DNA of 64,000 nt. It comes from Rubrivivax sp. GTDB taxonomy: Bacteria > Pseudomonadota > Gammaproteobacteria > Burkholderiales > Burkholderiaceae_C. Positions 34,429 through 47,045 of this stretch are shown here, one piece after another. The stretch covers positions 87,175 through 151,174 of the forward strand of contig JADCGQ010000012.1 in NCBI GenBank assembly GCA_020248945.1, read 5' to 3'. The position numbers were made by a program, and so were the translations under genes. The first letter of the stretch is position 1; each line of letters opens with the position of its first letter. The notes beneath the pieces were generated by a model. It did not search any database. It was not told the origin of the DNA and was given only the letters and a program-made list of their open reading frames with translations.

Positions 34429-36057
34429 TCAGGGAAGCCGCGTGTACTGCGCCGCCAGCGCTTGGCAGGCCCCAAGCGCAGGATCGCGGCCGGTCTCCTC
34501 GGCCACCAGGTCGGCCACCGCCGGCGCAGCCTCGGCCGCCTGCGCGGCATCCAGGAACAACAGCCGCGAGCGCCGCGCCAGCACGTCGGTGGTGGTGCGT
34601 GCGTACTCGTGGCGCACGGCAAAACGCACCATCGCCTCGCTCAGCACGCCCTGGCCGGTTTCGCGGTCGTGCGCCAGCCAGCGCGTGGCCCCGGGCAGGG
34701 CCCGCAGCGCGGCCACTTCAGTGCCGTAGAGATGCTCGCCCGGCGGCGCCGCCAGCGAGCGCGCCGGGTCGGCCGCCACTGGCGCGCCCACCAGCCGCAG
34801 CGCGGTCGTCACGCCCGCCGCGCGCTGCGGCAGCAGGCCGGCGGCCATGCAGCGCGCCAGCACGTCCTCGGCCATCGAGCGGTAGGTGGTCCACTTGCCG
34901 CCCGTCACGCTGACGAGGCCGGAGCGCGACACCCACACCGAGTGCTCGCGCGAGATCGACTTGGTGTCGCCGTCGCGGCCCTCGGGTGGCTTGACCAGCG
35001 GCCGCAGCCCCACCCACACCGATCGCACATCGGCCGCCTGCGGCGCGTGCGCCAGGTAGCGGCCGGCCTCGCGCAGGATGAAGGCCACCTCGTCGGCGCG
35101 CGCCTCGGGCTCGGCGGGCGCGTCGGTGCGCGGCGTGTCGGTGGTGCCGAGGATCGTCTTGCCCAGCCAGGGCACGGCAAACAGCACGCGGCCGTCTTCC
35201 GTCTTGGGCACCAGCAGCGCGTGAACCGACGACCCCGAGCCGGGCATGAAGCCGCGGTCGACGACGAGGTGCACGCCCTGGCTCGGCGCCACACGGTGCG
35301 CGGTGCCTCGCGGCGGCTCGTCTTCGTCGTGGTCGAGCGCCGTGATGCCGTCGACCCACACGCCCGTGGCGTTGACCACACAGCGTGCGGCCACCGCGTG
35401 CTCGGTGCCCGTCTCGGTGTCGCGCAGCACGAGGCCACGCACTTGCCCGCGCTCGCGCCGCAGCGCCACCACCGGCGCGTGGTTCAGCAGCAGCGCGCCC
35501 TTGGCCGCCGCGGTGCGCGCCAGCAGCAGCGCCAGGCGTGCGTCGTCGAACTGGCCGTCCCAGTAGCGCACGCCGCCCTGCAGCGTGCCCACCGGGCCCT
35601 GGGCGCGCACGCCGGGCAGCAGCGCCTGCGCCCGGCGGGCGTCGATCCACTCCGTGGCGCCCAGCCCGCGCGAGCCGGCCAGCAGGTCGTAGGCCTTGAG
35701 GCCGGCGCCGTAGAAGCCCTTCTCCCACCAGCGGTAGGCCGGCATCACGAAGGGCAGCGGCGCGGCCACGTGGGGCGCGTTGGCCAGCAGCGCGCCACGT
35801 TCGTGCAGCGCCTCGCGCACGAGGGCCAGATCGCCCTGCGCCAGGTAGCGCACACCGCCGTGCGCCAGCTTGGTGGCGCGCGACGAGGTGCCCTGGGCAA
35901 AGTCGCCGGCCTCCAGCAGCAGCACCGAGAAGCCACGCGCCGCCGCATCCAGCGCCACGCCCAGGCCGACCGAGCCGCCGCCGATGACGGCCAGGTCCCA
36001 TTCGCGCGGCTCGGCCAGCCGGGCCAGCAGGTCGGCGCGGGCCTGCAGCGCGCTCAT
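34429..36057 (-). CDS. glpD: Glycerol-3-phosphate dehydrogenase
   Basis: DLAVIGGGSVGLGVALDAAARGFSVLLLEAGDFAQGTSSRATKLAHGGVRYL; TGATG junction with upstream gene. Confidence 0.95.
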   Translation of the reverse strand: MSALQARADLLARLAEPREWDLAVIGGGSVGLGVALDAAARGFSVLLLEAGDFAQGTSSRATKLAHGGVRYLAQGDLALVREALHERGALLANAPHVAAPLPFVMPAYRWWEKGFYGAGLKAYDLLAGSRGLGATEWIDARRAQALLPGVRAQGPVGTLQGGVRYWDGQFDDARLALLLARTAAAKGALLLNHAPVVALRRERGQVRGLVLRDTETGTEHAVAARCVVNATGVWVDGITALDHDEDEPPRGTAHRVAPSQGVHLVVDRGFMPGSGSSVHALLVPKTEDGRVLFAVPWLGKTILGTTDTPRTDAPAEPEARADEVAFILREAGRYLAHAPQAADVRSVWVGLRPLVKPPEGRDGDTKSISREHSVWVSRSGLVSVTGGKWTTYRSMAEDVLARCMAAGLLPQRAAGVTTALRLVGAPVAADPARSLAAPPGEHLYGTEVAALRALPGATRWLAHDRETGQGVLSEAMVRFAVRHEYARTTTDVLARRSRLLFLDAAQAAEAAPAVADLVAEETGRDPALGACQALAAQYTRLP

Positions 36058-36986
36058 CAGCCGGCGGCGAAGTTCACCGGCAGCCCTGCCAGCGGCGCGC
36101 GCGCCATCAGCACGCAACCGGCCCAGGGCTCGGCAGCCAGCTCGTCGGCCGGGCGGTTGGCCCGCGCGGTGGTGACGAACAGCGTGCGGCCGTCGGCGCC
36201 GCCGAAACAGGGCATGGTGGGGCAGCGCACCGGCAGCGGCACGCGGGCCAGCAGCGTGCCGTCGGGCGCGATGCGCACGAGTTGCCTGCCTTCCATCATC
36301 GCGGCCCAGTAGCCGCCCTCGACATCGAGCGCGGCGCCATCGGGCCGGCCGCCATAACCGGCCAACGGTGCGCCGGCCACCTTGGGCTCGAAGGCATGCA
36401 GCACACGTGGCTCGATGAGCCGGCCGGTGCCGGCATCGAGCGTGTAGACCATCACGCGGTGCGAGGGCGTGTCGGTCCAGTAGACGTGGCGGCCGTCGGC
36501 GCTGAAGGCCAGGCCGTTGCTCACCGTCACGTCGCCGGCCACGCGGTCCAGTGTGTGGCCGTCCCAGCGGTACAGCGCCGCGGCGGGCTTGCTGCGCGGG
36601 TCGTAGATCGTGCCCACCCACAGGCGGCCCTGCGCATCGGCCTTGCCGTCGTTGAAGCGCTCCACGGCCGTGTCGTAGGGCGGTGGGGCCAGGCGCTCGC
36701 GGGTGCCATCGCGGGGGTCGAAGCGGAACAGGCCTTCGCGCATCGCCAGCAGCAGGCGGCCGCCGGGCAAGGGGGCCACGCAACCGGGCTCGTTGTCGAA
36801 GTCCCACTGCCGATGCGCGCCGGCGGCGCCGTCGGCCGGGCACCAGCGGTGCAGCGCGCGGCCGGGGATGTCGCACCAGTACAGCGCCTGCTCGTCGGGG
36901 TGCCAGAACGGCGATTCGCCCAGCAGGCTGGGCGGCGCGGGCAGCGGCTGCCAGTCGAGCAGCAGTTCCAACGCGGGTGCCGTCAT
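36057..36986 (-). CDS. SMP-30/gluconolactonase/LRE family protein
   Basis: LLGESPFWHPDEQALYWCDIPG, FNDGKADAQGRLWVGT, VSNGLAFSADGRHVYWTDT. Confidence 0.92.
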   Translation of the reverse strand: MTAPALELLLDWQPLPAPPSLLGESPFWHPDEQALYWCDIPGRALHRWCPADGAAGAHRQWDFDNEPGCVAPLPGGRLLLAMREGLFRFDPRDGTRERLAPPPYDTAVERFNDGKADAQGRLWVGTIYDPRSKPAAALYRWDGHTLDRVAGDVTVSNGLAFSADGRHVYWTDTPSHRVMVYTLDAGTGRLIEPRVLHAFEPKVAGAPLAGYGGRPDGAALDVEGGYWAAMMEGRQLVRIAPDGTLLARVPLPVRCPTMPCFGGADGRTLFVTTARANRPADELAAEPWAGCVLMARAPLAGLPVNFAAG

Positions 36987-37798
36987 GTCGACGCCACCTT
37001 CAGCGTCATCCAGCCTTCGTGCGTGGCGCCGGGCGCCAGGTCGACCAGGCCGTGCGCGGCCGGATCGGCCATCTGGATGGCGTTGCTGACGTGGCTGACG
37101 GGCTCGACGCACCAGTACGGCTTCTCGTCCGGCGTGTAGACGACGAGCCGGCTGAACGAGGACGTGAGCTCCAGCGACAGCCGCTCGTCGCGCAGCCGCG
37201 CCACGCCCTGCCAGCCGTCGAAGCAGTGGTCGTAGGCGAGTTGCGCGACCTCGCCCACAATGCCGGCCTGTGGCACGCGGCGTTCGGCCAGGCCGCTCGC
37301 ATCGGGCTCCCAGCGGCCGCTCACTTGGGCGTGCAGGTGGCTGCGCGTGCGCTTCGGGAAGTAGGGGTGCCAACCCAGGCCGACGGGCTGCGGGCGTGTG
37401 TCGGTGTTGGTGACGGCCAGGTGCAGCGTGAGGGTGTTGCCGGTGAGCTCGAAGCGCTGGCGCGATTCGAAGGCGAAGGGCCAGTGTGTGTCGGGCGTGT
37501 GCACGTAGCGCAGCTCGGCATCGGCGCCGGAGGCCGACACCACCTGCCAGGGCCGCATCCAGCCGACGCCGTGCACCGAATGCGGGTTGTCGTCGAAGTT
37601 GGGCGCGGTGCTGAAGTCGTGCCCGTGCCACTTGAAGCGGCGGTGGCCCACGCGGTTGGAGTAGGGCACCAGCGGGTAGCTGGCCGCGGCGCGCGCAGCC
37701 GCGAGCTCGGCGGGTTCGCTGCTGCGCATCACCGGCAGCTCGCCGTGGGCATCAGAGAACCACAGGCCGGCGATGGCGCCGCCGAGGTCGGGCCGCAC
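36983..37798 (-). CDS. Aldose 1-epimerase family protein (start uncertain)
   Basis: YPLVPYSNRVGHRRFKWHG, VHGVGWMRPW, LGWHPYFPK; homology-like frame appears to extend upstream of the called GTG. Confidence 0.85.
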   Translation of the reverse strand: MRPDLGGAIAGLWFSDAHGELPVMRSSEPAELAAARAAASYPLVPYSNRVGHRRFKWHGHDFSTAPNFDDNPHSVHGVGWMRPWQVVSASGADAELRYVHTPDTHWPFAFESRQRFELTGNTLTLHLAVTNTDTRPQPVGLGWHPYFPKRTRSHLHAQVSGRWEPDASGLAERRVPQAGIVGEVAQLAYDHCFDGWQGVARLRDERLSLELTSSFSRLVVYTPDEKPYWCVEPVSHVSNAIQMADPAAHGLVDLAPGATHEGWMTLKVAST

Positions 37799-37904
37799 GG
37801 CCAGGCGCAGCGCGCCGGCGGTCAGGATGAGGGCATTGCTGATGGTCTTCTCCGATGTCGCTGCGGGTGTCAGTCCCCGGCGACCATGATGCCGTAGCGC
37901 GCCG

Positions 37905-40685
37905 CTACAGCGTCCAGGGCGCGGGCGAGGGCCCGAGGCCGTAGCGCTGCCGCGCGGTGGCGGGCACCTCGGCGGCCAGCACGCCGTCGTCGGCCAGCGC
38001 CTGCAGCGCGCGCAGCGCGATGTGCTGCGGGCTCACCTCGAAGAAGCCGCGCACGGCCTCGCGGCTGTCGCTGCGGCCGAAGCCGTCGGTGCCCAGCGTG
38101 GCGTAGCGGCGGCCGGCCGGCACGTAGGCGCGCACCTGCTCGGGCACGGCGCGCACGTAGTCGGTGGCGGCGACGACGGGGCCGGTGGTGGCGGCCAGCT
38201 GCGTGGTGAGCCAGGGCTCGCCAGCCTCGCCGCCGAGCAGCCGCGCACGCTCGATGGCCATGCCCTCGCGCGCCAGTTCGCTCCACGAGGTGACGCTGCC
38301 CACGGTGGCCGCCACGCCCCAGTCGGCCGCGAGCAGCCGCGCCGCGGCCAGCGCTTCGTGCAGGATGGCGCCGCTGCCCAGCAGCACGCAGCGCGGTGCG
38401 CTGGTGGCCAGCGCGGTCGTTTCAGGCAGCGCCGGCAGCAGGTGCAGGCCACGCAGCACGCCCTCGGCGGCGCCCTGCGGCATCGACGGCTGCGCGTGGT
38501 TCTGGTTCATCACCGTGAGGTAGAAGAACACATCGTGCTGCTGCACCAGCATGCGCTGCAGTCCGTGCTCGACGATCAGCGCCAGCTCGTAGGCGAAGGC
38601 CGGGTCCCAGGCCACGCAATTGGGCACCGTGGCAGCCACCAGATGGCTGCTGCCGTCCTGGTGCTGCAGGCCCTCGCCCGACAGCGTGGTTCGGCCCGAG
38701 GTGGCGCCCACCAGGAAGCCGCGCGCGCGCTGGTCGGCCGCGGCCCAGATCAGATCGCCCACGCGCTGGAAGCCGAACATCGAGTAGTAGATGTAGAACG
38801 GCAGCATCGCCAGGCCGTGCGTGCTGTAACTGGTGGCCGCGGCCGTCCACGAGGCCATGGCGCCGGCCTCGTTGATGCCTTCCTCCAGGATCTGGCCGTC
38901 GCGGCTTTCGCGGTAGCTGCTCAAGGTGCCGGCGTCCTCGGGCTCGTACTGCTGGCCCTCGGGCGCGTAGATGCCGACCTGGCGGAAGAGGGACGCCATG
39001 CCGAAGGTGCGCGCCTCGTCGGCCACGATGGGCACGATGCGCGGGCCCAGGCCCGGCTCCTTGAGCAGGTTGCCGAGCAGCCGCACGAAGGCCATCGTCG
39101 TGCTCATCGCCTTGCCGTCGGCCTGCAGCGCAAAGGCCGCCACGCGGGCCGCGGGTGGCACGGGCAATGGTTCGGCTTCCTGGGACTGCAACTGCCGCAC
39201 CGGCATCGGCCCGCCCAAGGCGGCGCGGCGCGCGTGCAGGTACTGCGCCTCGGCGCTGTCGGCCGCGGGCCGCACGAAGGCCTGGGCTCGCGCGGCCTCG
39301 TCGCTCATCGGCAGGCGAAAGCGCCGCGCGAAGGCCACGAGGTCGTCGCCGTCGAGCTTCTTGTGCTGGTGCGTGGTCATGCGGCCCTGGGCTGTCTGGC
39401 CCATGCCGTAGCCCTTCATGGTCTTGGCCAGGATGACCACCGGCGCGCCGCGGTGGCGCACCGCCGCCGCGTAGGCGGCGTGGATCTTCACCAGATCGTG
39501 GCCGCCGCGGTGCAGGCGGTCGATCTCGTCGTCGGTCATGGCGCCCACCAGCGCGCGCAGCTCGGGGCTCTGGCCGAAGAACTTCTCGCGGTTGTAGGCG
39601 CCGTCGTTGGCGCTGAAGGTCTGGAACTGGCCGTCGACGGTGCGCGCGAAGGCGCGAGCCAGGGCCTGCGTGGTGTCGCGGGCGAAGAGGGCGTCCCAGT
39701 CCGAGCCCCAGACCAGCTTGATGACGTGCCAGCCGGCGCCGGCGAACAGCGTCTCGAGTTCGTCGACGATGCGGCCGTTGCCACGCACCGGGCCGTCGAG
39801 CCGCTGCAGGTTGCAGTTGACGACGAAGACGAGGTTGTCGAGCTTCTCGCGCGCGGCCAGGCTCAGGCCGGCCAGCGACTCGGGCTCGTCCATCTCGCCG
39901 TCGCCGAAGAAGCCCCACACGCGACGGTCCGACGCGGGGTGCAGCCCGCGGTGCTCGAGGTAGCGCAGGAAGCGCGCCTGGTACACCGCCGAGATCGGCC
40001 CCAGGCCCATGCTGCCGGTGGGGAACTGCCAGAAGTCCGGCATCAGCCAGGGGTGCGGGTAGCTCGAGAGGCCGCGCACCGCCTCGCCGCGCGCGCGGGC
40101 GGCGGCGGCGCTCACCTCCTGCCGGTAGTGCGCCAGGTCGGTGTCGCTCAGGCGCCCCTCGACGAAGGCGCGCGCGTACACGCCGGGCGCGGAGTGCGGC
40201 TGGAAGTAGACGAGATCGCCGCCGTGGCCTCCGTGACCAACAGGCCCCGCATGGCGGGCGCGGAAGAAGTGGTTGAAGCCGACCTCGAACAGATCCGCCG
40301 CCGAGGCATAACTGCTGATGTGGCCACCCAGCTCGCCCTGCGCGGCGTTGGCGCGCACCACCATCGCCAGCGCGTTCCAGCGCATCAGCGCGGCCAGGCG
40401 CTGTTCGATCTCGAGGTCACCCGGGAACGCCGCCTGCTCGTGCAGCGCGATGGTGTTGAGGTAGGGCGTCTGCCGCGCCGGCTGCCAGGCCAGCGCGTGG
40501 CGCCGGGCTTCGTCCTGCAGCGCGCTCAGCACGAAGCGCGCGCGCTCGGGGCCGCCCTCGCGCACCAGCGTGGCCAGTGCGTCGAGCCACTCGCGGGTTT
40601 CGGCCGGGTCGGCGTCGCCCGGGAATCGGATGGCGTGCAGCAGCGCCTCGAATTCGGCGGTGCCAGGGGCAGGGAAGGCGGTCAT
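37905..40685 (-). CDS. aceE: Pyruvate dehydrogenase E1 component, homodimeric type
   Basis: GHISSYASAADLFEVGFNHFFRAR, FFGDGEMDEPES, NCNLQRLDGPVRGNGRI, KTMKGYGMG. Confidence 0.95.
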   Translation of the reverse strand: MTAFPAPGTAEFEALLHAIRFPGDADPAETREWLDALATLVREGGPERARFVLSALQDEARRHALAWQPARQTPYLNTIALHEQAAFPGDLEIEQRLAALMRWNALAMVVRANAAQGELGGHISSYASAADLFEVGFNHFFRARHAGPVGHGGHGGDLVYFQPHSAPGVYARAFVEGRLSDTDLAHYRQEVSAAAARARGEAVRGLSSYPHPWLMPDFWQFPTGSMGLGPISAVYQARFLRYLEHRGLHPASDRRVWGFFGDGEMDEPESLAGLSLAAREKLDNLVFVVNCNLQRLDGPVRGNGRIVDELETLFAGAGWHVIKLVWGSDWDALFARDTTQALARAFARTVDGQFQTFSANDGAYNREKFFGQSPELRALVGAMTDDEIDRLHRGGHDLVKIHAAYAAAVRHRGAPVVILAKTMKGYGMGQTAQGRMTTHQHKKLDGDDLVAFARRFRLPMSDEAARAQAFVRPAADSAEAQYLHARRAALGGPMPVRQLQSQEAEPLPVPPAARVAAFALQADGKAMSTTMAFVRLLGNLLKEPGLGPRIVPIVADEARTFGMASLFRQVGIYAPEGQQYEPEDAGTLSSYRESRDGQILEEGINEAGAMASWTAAATSYSTHGLAMLPFYIYYSMFGFQRVGDLIWAAADQRARGFLVGATSGRTTLSGEGLQHQDGSSHLVAATVPNCVAWDPAFAYELALIVEHGLQRMLVQQHDVFFYLTVMNQNHAQPSMPQGAAEGVLRGLHLLPALPETTALATSAPRCVLLGSGAILHEALAAARLLAADWGVAATVGSVTSWSELAREGMAIERARLLGGEAGEPWLTTQLAATTGPVVAATDYVRAVPEQVRAYVPAGRRYATLGTDGFGRSDSREAVRGFFEVSPQHIALRALQALADDGVLAAEVPATARQRYGLGPSPAPWTL

Positions 40686-40692
40686 GGGGTTC

Positions 40693-41208
40693 CTACCAGC
40701 GCGTGCCGGGCGTGTCGAGTTCGACCTTCAGGTAATGCGCGCCGGCAATCGGATTGAAGTAGTAGGGCGGGATCTCGACGAAGCCCAGCGAGGCATACAG
40801 CCCGCGTGCGGCCTCCATGTCGTCGAGCGTGTCCAGCAGCATGCAGCTGTGGCCGGCCTGCGTGGCCAGGTCCATCAGCTGCTGTGTCAGCAGGCGGCCC
40901 AGGCCGAAGCGGCGGAAGGCGCGCTTCACATACAGGCGCTTCATTTCGCAGGCATTGGCATGGTCGGCTTCGGGCAGCGCCCGCATGGCCACGCAGCCGG
41001 CGGGCTCGCCATCCACCAGGGCCAGCAGCAGGGCGCCGCCCGGCGGGGCGTAATCGCCCGGCAGCGTGGCCAGTTCCTGCTCGAAGTTCTGGAAGCACAG
41101 GTCGACGGCCAGCGAGGCGGCGTATTCGCGGAACAGCGCGCTCACGGACTCGAGGGCCTGCAGGCCCTCGGCCGGCACGAGCTCGATGCGCGGGCCTACG
41201 GTGTTCAT
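40693..41208 (-). CDS. GNAT family N-acetyltransferase
   Basis: MKRLYVKRAFRRFGLGRLLTQQLMDLATQAG; internal start at 41208. Confidence 0.88.
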   Translation of the reverse strand: MNTVGPRIELVPAEGLQALESVSALFREYAASLAVDLCFQNFEQELATLPGDYAPPGGALLLALVDGEPAGCVAMRALPEADHANACEMKRLYVKRAFRRFGLGRLLTQQLMDLATQAGHSCMLLDTLDDMEAARGLYASLGFVEIPPYYFNPIAGAHYLKVELDTPGTRW

Positions 41209-41885
41209 CACCCGCCCAGGCCGTACACCCACCACGCCAGGCCGCCGGCGGCCAGCGCCAGCACCAGGGCCAGGCCGCGCTGCGCCACACCGTCGGCACT
41301 GGCCGGCGTACCGGGCGGCAGCAGCTTGTCGCCGCCGATCATCGGCTTGACCAGGTTGTTGCGCTTGATGAAGTACACCACGATGGCCAGCACGTGAAGC
41401 GCCACCATGCCGATGATCAGCCACTGCCCCCAGGTCTTGTGCAGGCTGGTGGCCAGGAGCGCGGTGTCGGTGCTGACGAAGCGGTTCAGCGGCCCGATGA
41501 AGGCGATCTCGTCGTCGGAGATCAGCCCGCTGCCCACTTGCACCATCAACAGCACCAGCAGCGCGAACACCGACAGCGCGCCGGTGGGGCTGTGGCCGAC
41601 GTCGAGCTGTTCGCCCGGCTTCGCCGTGCCGCGCAGGTAACGCACCAGCGTGGCCGGTGCGTAGATGAAGCTCCAGAAACGGCTCCAGCGCCCACCCACC
41701 AGCCCCCAGACGAGCCGGAACACGATGAGCGCCAGCACGAGGTGGCCGAGGCGGTGGTGCCACAGCATCGCGCCGCCACCGATCTTGGCGGTCACCACGC
41801 AGCCGATCACGGCGGCGGCCAGCAACCAGTGAAACAGGCGCGTCGGCAGATCCCAGACGCGGGTGGGCACGGCGGCAGAGGTCAT
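41208..41885 (-). CDS. Cytochrome b561-family membrane protein
   Basis: VWDLPTRLFHWLLAAAVIGC, HHRLGHLVLALIVFRLVWGLVG, His-bearing TM helices. Confidence 0.9.
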   Translation of the reverse strand: MTSAAVPTRVWDLPTRLFHWLLAAAVIGCVVTAKIGGGAMLWHHRLGHLVLALIVFRLVWGLVGGRWSRFWSFIYAPATLVRYLRGTAKPGEQLDVGHSPTGALSVFALLVLLMVQVGSGLISDDEIAFIGPLNRFVSTDTALLATSLHKTWGQWLIIGMVALHVLAIVVYFIKRNNLVKPMIGGDKLLPPGTPASADGVAQRGLALVLALAAGGLAWWVYGLGG

Positions 41886-42064
41886 GGGCGGTGGTGTCGC
41901 GGGCGACAGCATGGCGAAGGTGGAACCATACCCCGAGCCCGGCCCGGCGCTGCGGCATCGGGGGAATCCCGAAGCGGCCGCGCCTGGGTGATCGCGGTCA
42001 CGCACAGCCTGGCGTGCGCCTCGCTACACTGCGCCGGCTCATCCAAACCCTCCAGGAGGTTTCC

Positions 42065-42520
42065 ATGTCCCGTGTGATGCTCGTGTGCGCGGCCGTCGTC
42101 GGCCTTGCGACGGCGCTGCCCGCTGCCGCGCAGTTCCAGAAGCCCGAAGACGCGGTCAAGTACCGCAAGGCCTCCTTCCAGGTGATGGCCGCCCACTTCG
42201 GCCGCATCGGCGCCATGGCGAACGGCCGCGTGCCGTTCAACGGCCCCGCCGCTGCGGCCAACGCCGATGTCGTGGCCTTCGTGGCCAACCTGCCGTTCGC
42301 CGGCTTCGTCGAGGGCACCTCGGGCACCGACAAGGGCGAGCCCAAGGCCAACGTCTGGTCGGAAAAGGCCAAGTTCGACGCCGCCGCCAAGAAGCTGCAG
42401 GAAGAAGCGGCCAAGCTGGTCACGGCCGCCAAGGCCAACAACCTCGATCAGCTCAAGGCCGCCTTCGGCGCCACGGCTGCCACCTGCAAGGCCTGCCACG
42501 ACGAATTCCGCGTGCAGTGA
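42065..42520 (+). CDS. Cytochrome c-prime family protein
   Basis: Signal peptide; C-terminal CKACHDEFR heme site; four-helix type length. Confidence 0.92.
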   Translation: MSRVMLVCAAVVGLATALPAAAQFQKPEDAVKYRKASFQVMAAHFGRIGAMANGRVPFNGPAAAANADVVAFVANLPFAGFVEGTSGTDKGEPKANVWSEKAKFDAAAKKLQEEAAKLVTAAKANNLDQLKAAFGATAATCKACHDEFRVQ

Positions 42521-42542
42521 ATCCCTGGCATCGAAGCCATCG

Positions 42543-42567
42543 AGGCCCGCCACTGGCGGGCCTTTTT
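42543..42567 (+). terminator. Rho-independent terminator after cytochrome c-prime
   Basis: AGGCCCGCC-ACT-GGCGGGCCT followed by T-tract. Confidence 0.88.
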
Positions 42568-42585
42568 CATGGCGCCGCGCGGCGC

Positions 42586-44851
<2,266 letters not shown>

Positions 44852-44908
44852 GACCTGGGCTTGACCGGCCCCGGAAGCGCTGGCGTGCAGCGAGGCGAAA
44901 ATTCTTCC

Positions 44909-47020
44909 ATGCCCCAAGCCGCAGCGCCACCCGCGGGCCCGAAGCCCTTGTCCGCGCCGGCCCGTGCGCTGGCCCGGCTCGGGCTCGTGCGCGACATCGA
45001 CCTCGCGCTGCACCTGCCGCTGCGCTACGAAGACGAAACACGCCTGGCGCCCATCGCCACGCTGCACGACGGCGTCACGGGCCAGGTGCAGGGCACCGTG
45101 CTCGAGTGCCGCGTCGAAACCCGCGCCCGGCGCCAGCTGCTGGTGCGCATTGCCGACGACAGCGGCGAGCTGATGCTGCGGCTGCTGCACTTCTACCCGT
45201 CCATGCAGAAGACGCTGGCGCCGGGCGCGTTGGTGCGCGTGCGCGGCGAGCTGCGCGCCGGCTTCTTCGGCCGCGAGATGGTGCACCCGGAGTTCCGCGC
45301 CGTCACGCCCGAGACGCCGCTGCCCGCCGGCCTGACGCCGGTGTACCCCAGCACCGCGCAGCTGCCGCAGGCCTACCTGCGCAAGGTCATCGCGTCGGCC
45401 CTGCCGCGCGCGCCGCTGGACGAGCTGCTGCCCGGGGGCAGTGTGCCCGCCGGCCTGCCCAGCCTGCGCGAGGCGGTGACGTTTCTGCACCACCCGCCGC
45501 CCGGCACCGATCTGGATGCGCTCGAAGGCCACCGCCACCCGGCCTGGCAGCGCTTGAAGTTCGACGAGCTGCTGGCGCAGCAGCTGGCGCAGGCGCAGGC
45601 GCGCGCCGAACGCGCCCGGCTGCGCGCGCCACCGCTGCGGGCGCGGCCCGGCGGGCTGGTCGAGCGGCTGGTGGCGGGCTTGCCGCAGCTGCTGGGCGGG
45701 CCGCTCACCGGCGCGCAGCAGCGTGTGGTGGCCGAGATCGCGGCCGACCTGGCGCGGCCCACGCCGATGCACCGCCTGCTGCAGGGCGATGTGGGCTCGG
45801 GCAAGACGGTGGTGGCCGCGCTGGCCGCCGCCGCCGCCATCGACGCCGGCTGGCAGTGCGCGCTGATGGCGCCGACGGAGATCCTGGCCGAGCAGCACTT
45901 CCGCAAACTCGTGCAGTGGCTGCAGCCACAGGGCATCGCCATCGCCTGGCTCACCGGCAGCCGCAAGGGGCGCGAGCGGCGCGAGATGCTGGCCGCGGTG
46001 GCCGACGGCCGCGCCGGCCTGGTGGTGGGCACTCATGCCGTGATCCAGCGCGACGTGGCCTTCGCGAGGCTGGGCCTGGCGGTGGTGGACGAGCAGCACC
46101 GCTTCGGCGTGGCGCAGCGGCTGGCGCTGCGCGAGAAGTTGGCGAATGGCGAAGAGGGCAAAGAGGGCAGAGAGGGCGATGACGGCACCCAGGGCCTGGA
46201 GCCGCACTTGCTGATGATGAGCGCCACGCCGATCCCGCGCACGCTGGCCATGAGCCACTACGCCGACCTTGACCTGTCGACCATCGACGAGCTGCCGCCC
46301 GGCCGCACGCCCATCGTCACCAAGGTCTTCGAGGACGGGCGCCGCGCGCAGGTGCTGGCGCGCATCCGCGACGAGGTGGCGCAGGGCAAACAGGTCTACT
46401 GGGTGTGCCCGCTGGTGGAAGAGAGCGAGCACGTCGACCTGCAGAACGCCACCGCCACGCACGCCGAGCTGAGCGCCCTGCTTCCGGGCGCGATGGTCGG
46501 CCTGCTGCACGGCCGCATGGCCGCGGCCGAGAAGGCGGCGGTGATGAAGCTCTTCACCGACGGCACGATGAAGCTGCTGGTGGCCACCACCGTCATCGAG
46601 GTGGGTGTGGACGTGCCCAACGCCAGCCTGATGGTGATCGAGCACGCCGAGCGCTTCGGCCTGGCGCAGCTGCACCAGCTGCGCGGGCGTGTCGGCCGCG
46701 GCGCCGTGGCCAGCGTGTGCGTGCTGCTGTACACCGCGCCACTGTCGCCCACCGGCAAGGCGCGCCTGAAGGCCATGGCCGAAACGACCGACGGCTTCGA
46801 GATCGCCCGCCGCGACCTCGAGATCCGCGGGCCCGGTGAGTTCATGGGCGCGCGCCAGAGCGGCGACGCGCTGCTGCGCTTTGCCGACCTGGCCGAAGAC
46901 GAGCCGCTGCTGCTGCACGCGCGCGCCACCGCAGCGCGGCTGTTGAGCGCACAGCCGTCGGTGGCGCAGCGGCAGGTCGACCGCTGGCTCGGCGCCAAGA
47001 CCGAGTTCCTGAAAGCCTGA
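44909..47020 (+). CDS. recG: ATP-dependent DNA helicase RecG
   Basis: [53 protein letters not shown]. Confidence 0.97.
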   Translation: MPQAAAPPAGPKPLSAPARALARLGLVRDIDLALHLPLRYEDETRLAPIATLHDGVTGQVQGTVLECRVETRARRQLLVRIADDSGELMLRLLHFYPSMQKTLAPGALVRVRGELRAGFFGREMVHPEFRAVTPETPLPAGLTPVYPSTAQLPQAYLRKVIASALPRAPLDELLPGGSVPAGLPSLREAVTFLHHPPPGTDLDALEGHRHPAWQRLKFDELLAQQLAQAQARAERARLRAPPLRARPGGLVERLVAGLPQLLGGPLTGAQQRVVAEIAADLARPTPMHRLLQGDVGSGKTVVAALAAAAAIDAGWQCALMAPTEILAEQHFRKLVQWLQPQGIAIAWLTGSRKGRERREMLAAVADGRAGLVVGTHAVIQRDVAFARLGLAVVDEQHRFGVAQRLALREKLANGEEGKEGREGDDGTQGLEPHLLMMSATPIPRTLAMSHYADLDLSTIDELPPGRTPIVTKVFEDGRRAQVLARIRDEVAQGKQVYWVCPLVEESEHVDLQNATATHAELSALLPGAMVGLLHGRMAAAEKAAVMKLFTDGTMKLLVATTVIEVGVDVPNASLMVIEHAERFGLAQLHQLRGRVGRGAVASVCVLLYTAPLSPTGKARLKAMAETTDGFEIARRDLEIRGPGEFMGARQSGDALLRFADLAEDEPLLLHARATAARLLSAQPSVAQRQVDRWLGAKTEFLKA

Positions 47021-47045
47021 CCGACGTGGGGCCGACAATCACCCC

